Shown piece by piece: positions 63,862 to 64,000 of a stretch of 64,000 nucleotides of DNA (positions are counted from its first letter, which is position 1; each line of letters begins with the position of its first letter). A program made the translations under genes and the position numbers. The notes below the pieces were generated by a model, which was given only the letters and a program-made list of their open reading frames with translations, was not told the origin of the DNA and did no database searches. Source of the DNA: Oscillatoria sp. CS-180 (GTDB lineage: Bacteria > Cyanobacteriota > Cyanobacteriia > Phormidesmidales > Phormidesmidaceae); assembly GCF_028330965.1 (NCBI RefSeq), contig NZ_JAQMUB010000089.1, positions 45,389 to 109,388 on the forward strand. Reading direction: 5' to 3'.

Positions 63862-64000
63862 AGTACCGCATGGCAGAAATGGCGTTACCCTTTAGAACCG
63901 TCTCTGAGATTCCGATGATGCCCCGTCTTTCTGCTCCAGCGATTACTTTGAGCGCGTCAGAACAGGATGAGCTAGAGTCCCTAGCGAAGCGCCCCAGCAC
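63862..64000 (+). mobile_element. Start of an IS630-type (Tc1/mariner) insertion sequence
   Basis: Begins at or just after the TA at 63861-63862, the target typical of IS630. The reading frame from ATG 63915 (or 63918) gives MPRLSAPAITLSASEQDEL and continues to the window edge; this looks like the N-terminus of an IS630-family transposase, where a helix-turn-helix follows. The right part is outside the window, so the terminal repeats cannot be checked. Confidence 0.6.
63915..64000 (+). CDS. IS630-type transposase, N-terminal fragment
   Basis: 28 codons from ATG 63915 to the window edge. Residues fit the ITLSxxExxELExLxxR pattern that starts many IS630 transposases (here ITLSASEQDELESLAKR). 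The first Met overlaps the stop codon of the interrupted response regulator frame. The catalytic DDE part is not visible. Confidence 0.6.
   Translation, partial: MMPRLSAPAITLSASEQDELESLAKRPS

Noticed and set aside
1..64000. tRNA, rRNA, tmRNA and CRISPR arrays
   Set aside because: Read for CCA-like ends, cloverleaf stems and regularly spaced repeats in all gaps; none seen. The dispersed repeats are not regularly spaced.

Overview
The window is chromosomal DNA of a cyanobacterium. GCGATCGC-type palindromes (HIP1-like) are scattered through most genes. Several genes are restricted to, or typical of, this phylum: the circadian kinase SasA with a KaiB-like sensor domain, the chlorophyll cyclase factor Ycf54, the DUF3119/DUF3086 pair, an RRM protein next to rpsU, DUF3143 next to a J-domain protein, and XisH/XisI. 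I cannot name the genus. There are no rRNA or tRNA genes, no CRISPR array and no prophage.

Layout. 1-2.2 kb: an RND efflux pair on the minus strand (permease cut by the window edge, plus adaptor). 2.9-9.9 kb: HD phosphohydrolase, orphan peptide-type ABC permease, small lipoprotein, HxlR regulator with a striking upstream direct repeat, YggT protein, trpD, an enoyl-reductase-like protein and a hypothetical. 10-17.5 kb: secreted hypothetical, Tat-exported PhoX phosphatase, and a 952-residue PEP-CTERM membrane protein with VIT/VWA-like regions. 17.7-24.7 kb: LapA-like protein with a degenerate cyclase-like domain, recR (apparently starting on ATT), response regulator, lipA, pdxJ, ycf54, murG, RRM protein and rpsU. 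25-33.2 kb: sasA, DUF3119, DUF3086, ssb, mreBCD and a type III glutamine synthetase-like gene. 33.4-46.4 kb: deleted Uma2 remnant, desaturase plus MetX-like hydrolase, thiM, yraN, dnaG, pentapeptide protein, tyrA, histidine kinase, lepA.

46.4-48.3 kb is the main accessory island: an AAA ATPase followed three bases later by a DUF4435/TOPRIM-like protein. This is the layout of the PARIS (AriA/AriB) anti-phage system. No HIP1 site was seen in it. 48.4-58.2 kb: sugar-type binding lipoprotein, renalase-like oxidoreductase, YaaW-like protein, J-domain protein, DUF3143, aldo/keto reductase, a conserved hypothetical, UspA, pgk, XisH/XisI. 58.4-62.9 kb: a fused oxidoreductase-SelD gene overlapping mnmH (a selenium module for tRNA 2-selenouridine), then recF. 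The right edge holds a response regulator apparently split by the start of an IS630-type element.

Two unrelated families of short dispersed repeats occupy the gaps. One is about 105 bp, structured, with TATAGC/GCTATA ends, and has six copies on both strands; one copy carries an 88-bp insert flanked by a 5-bp repeat. The other is about 70 bp, ends in a GGGA-N3 heptamer run, and has four copies. Most protein calls are by recognition of motifs and family resemblance. Nothing was searched against a database.
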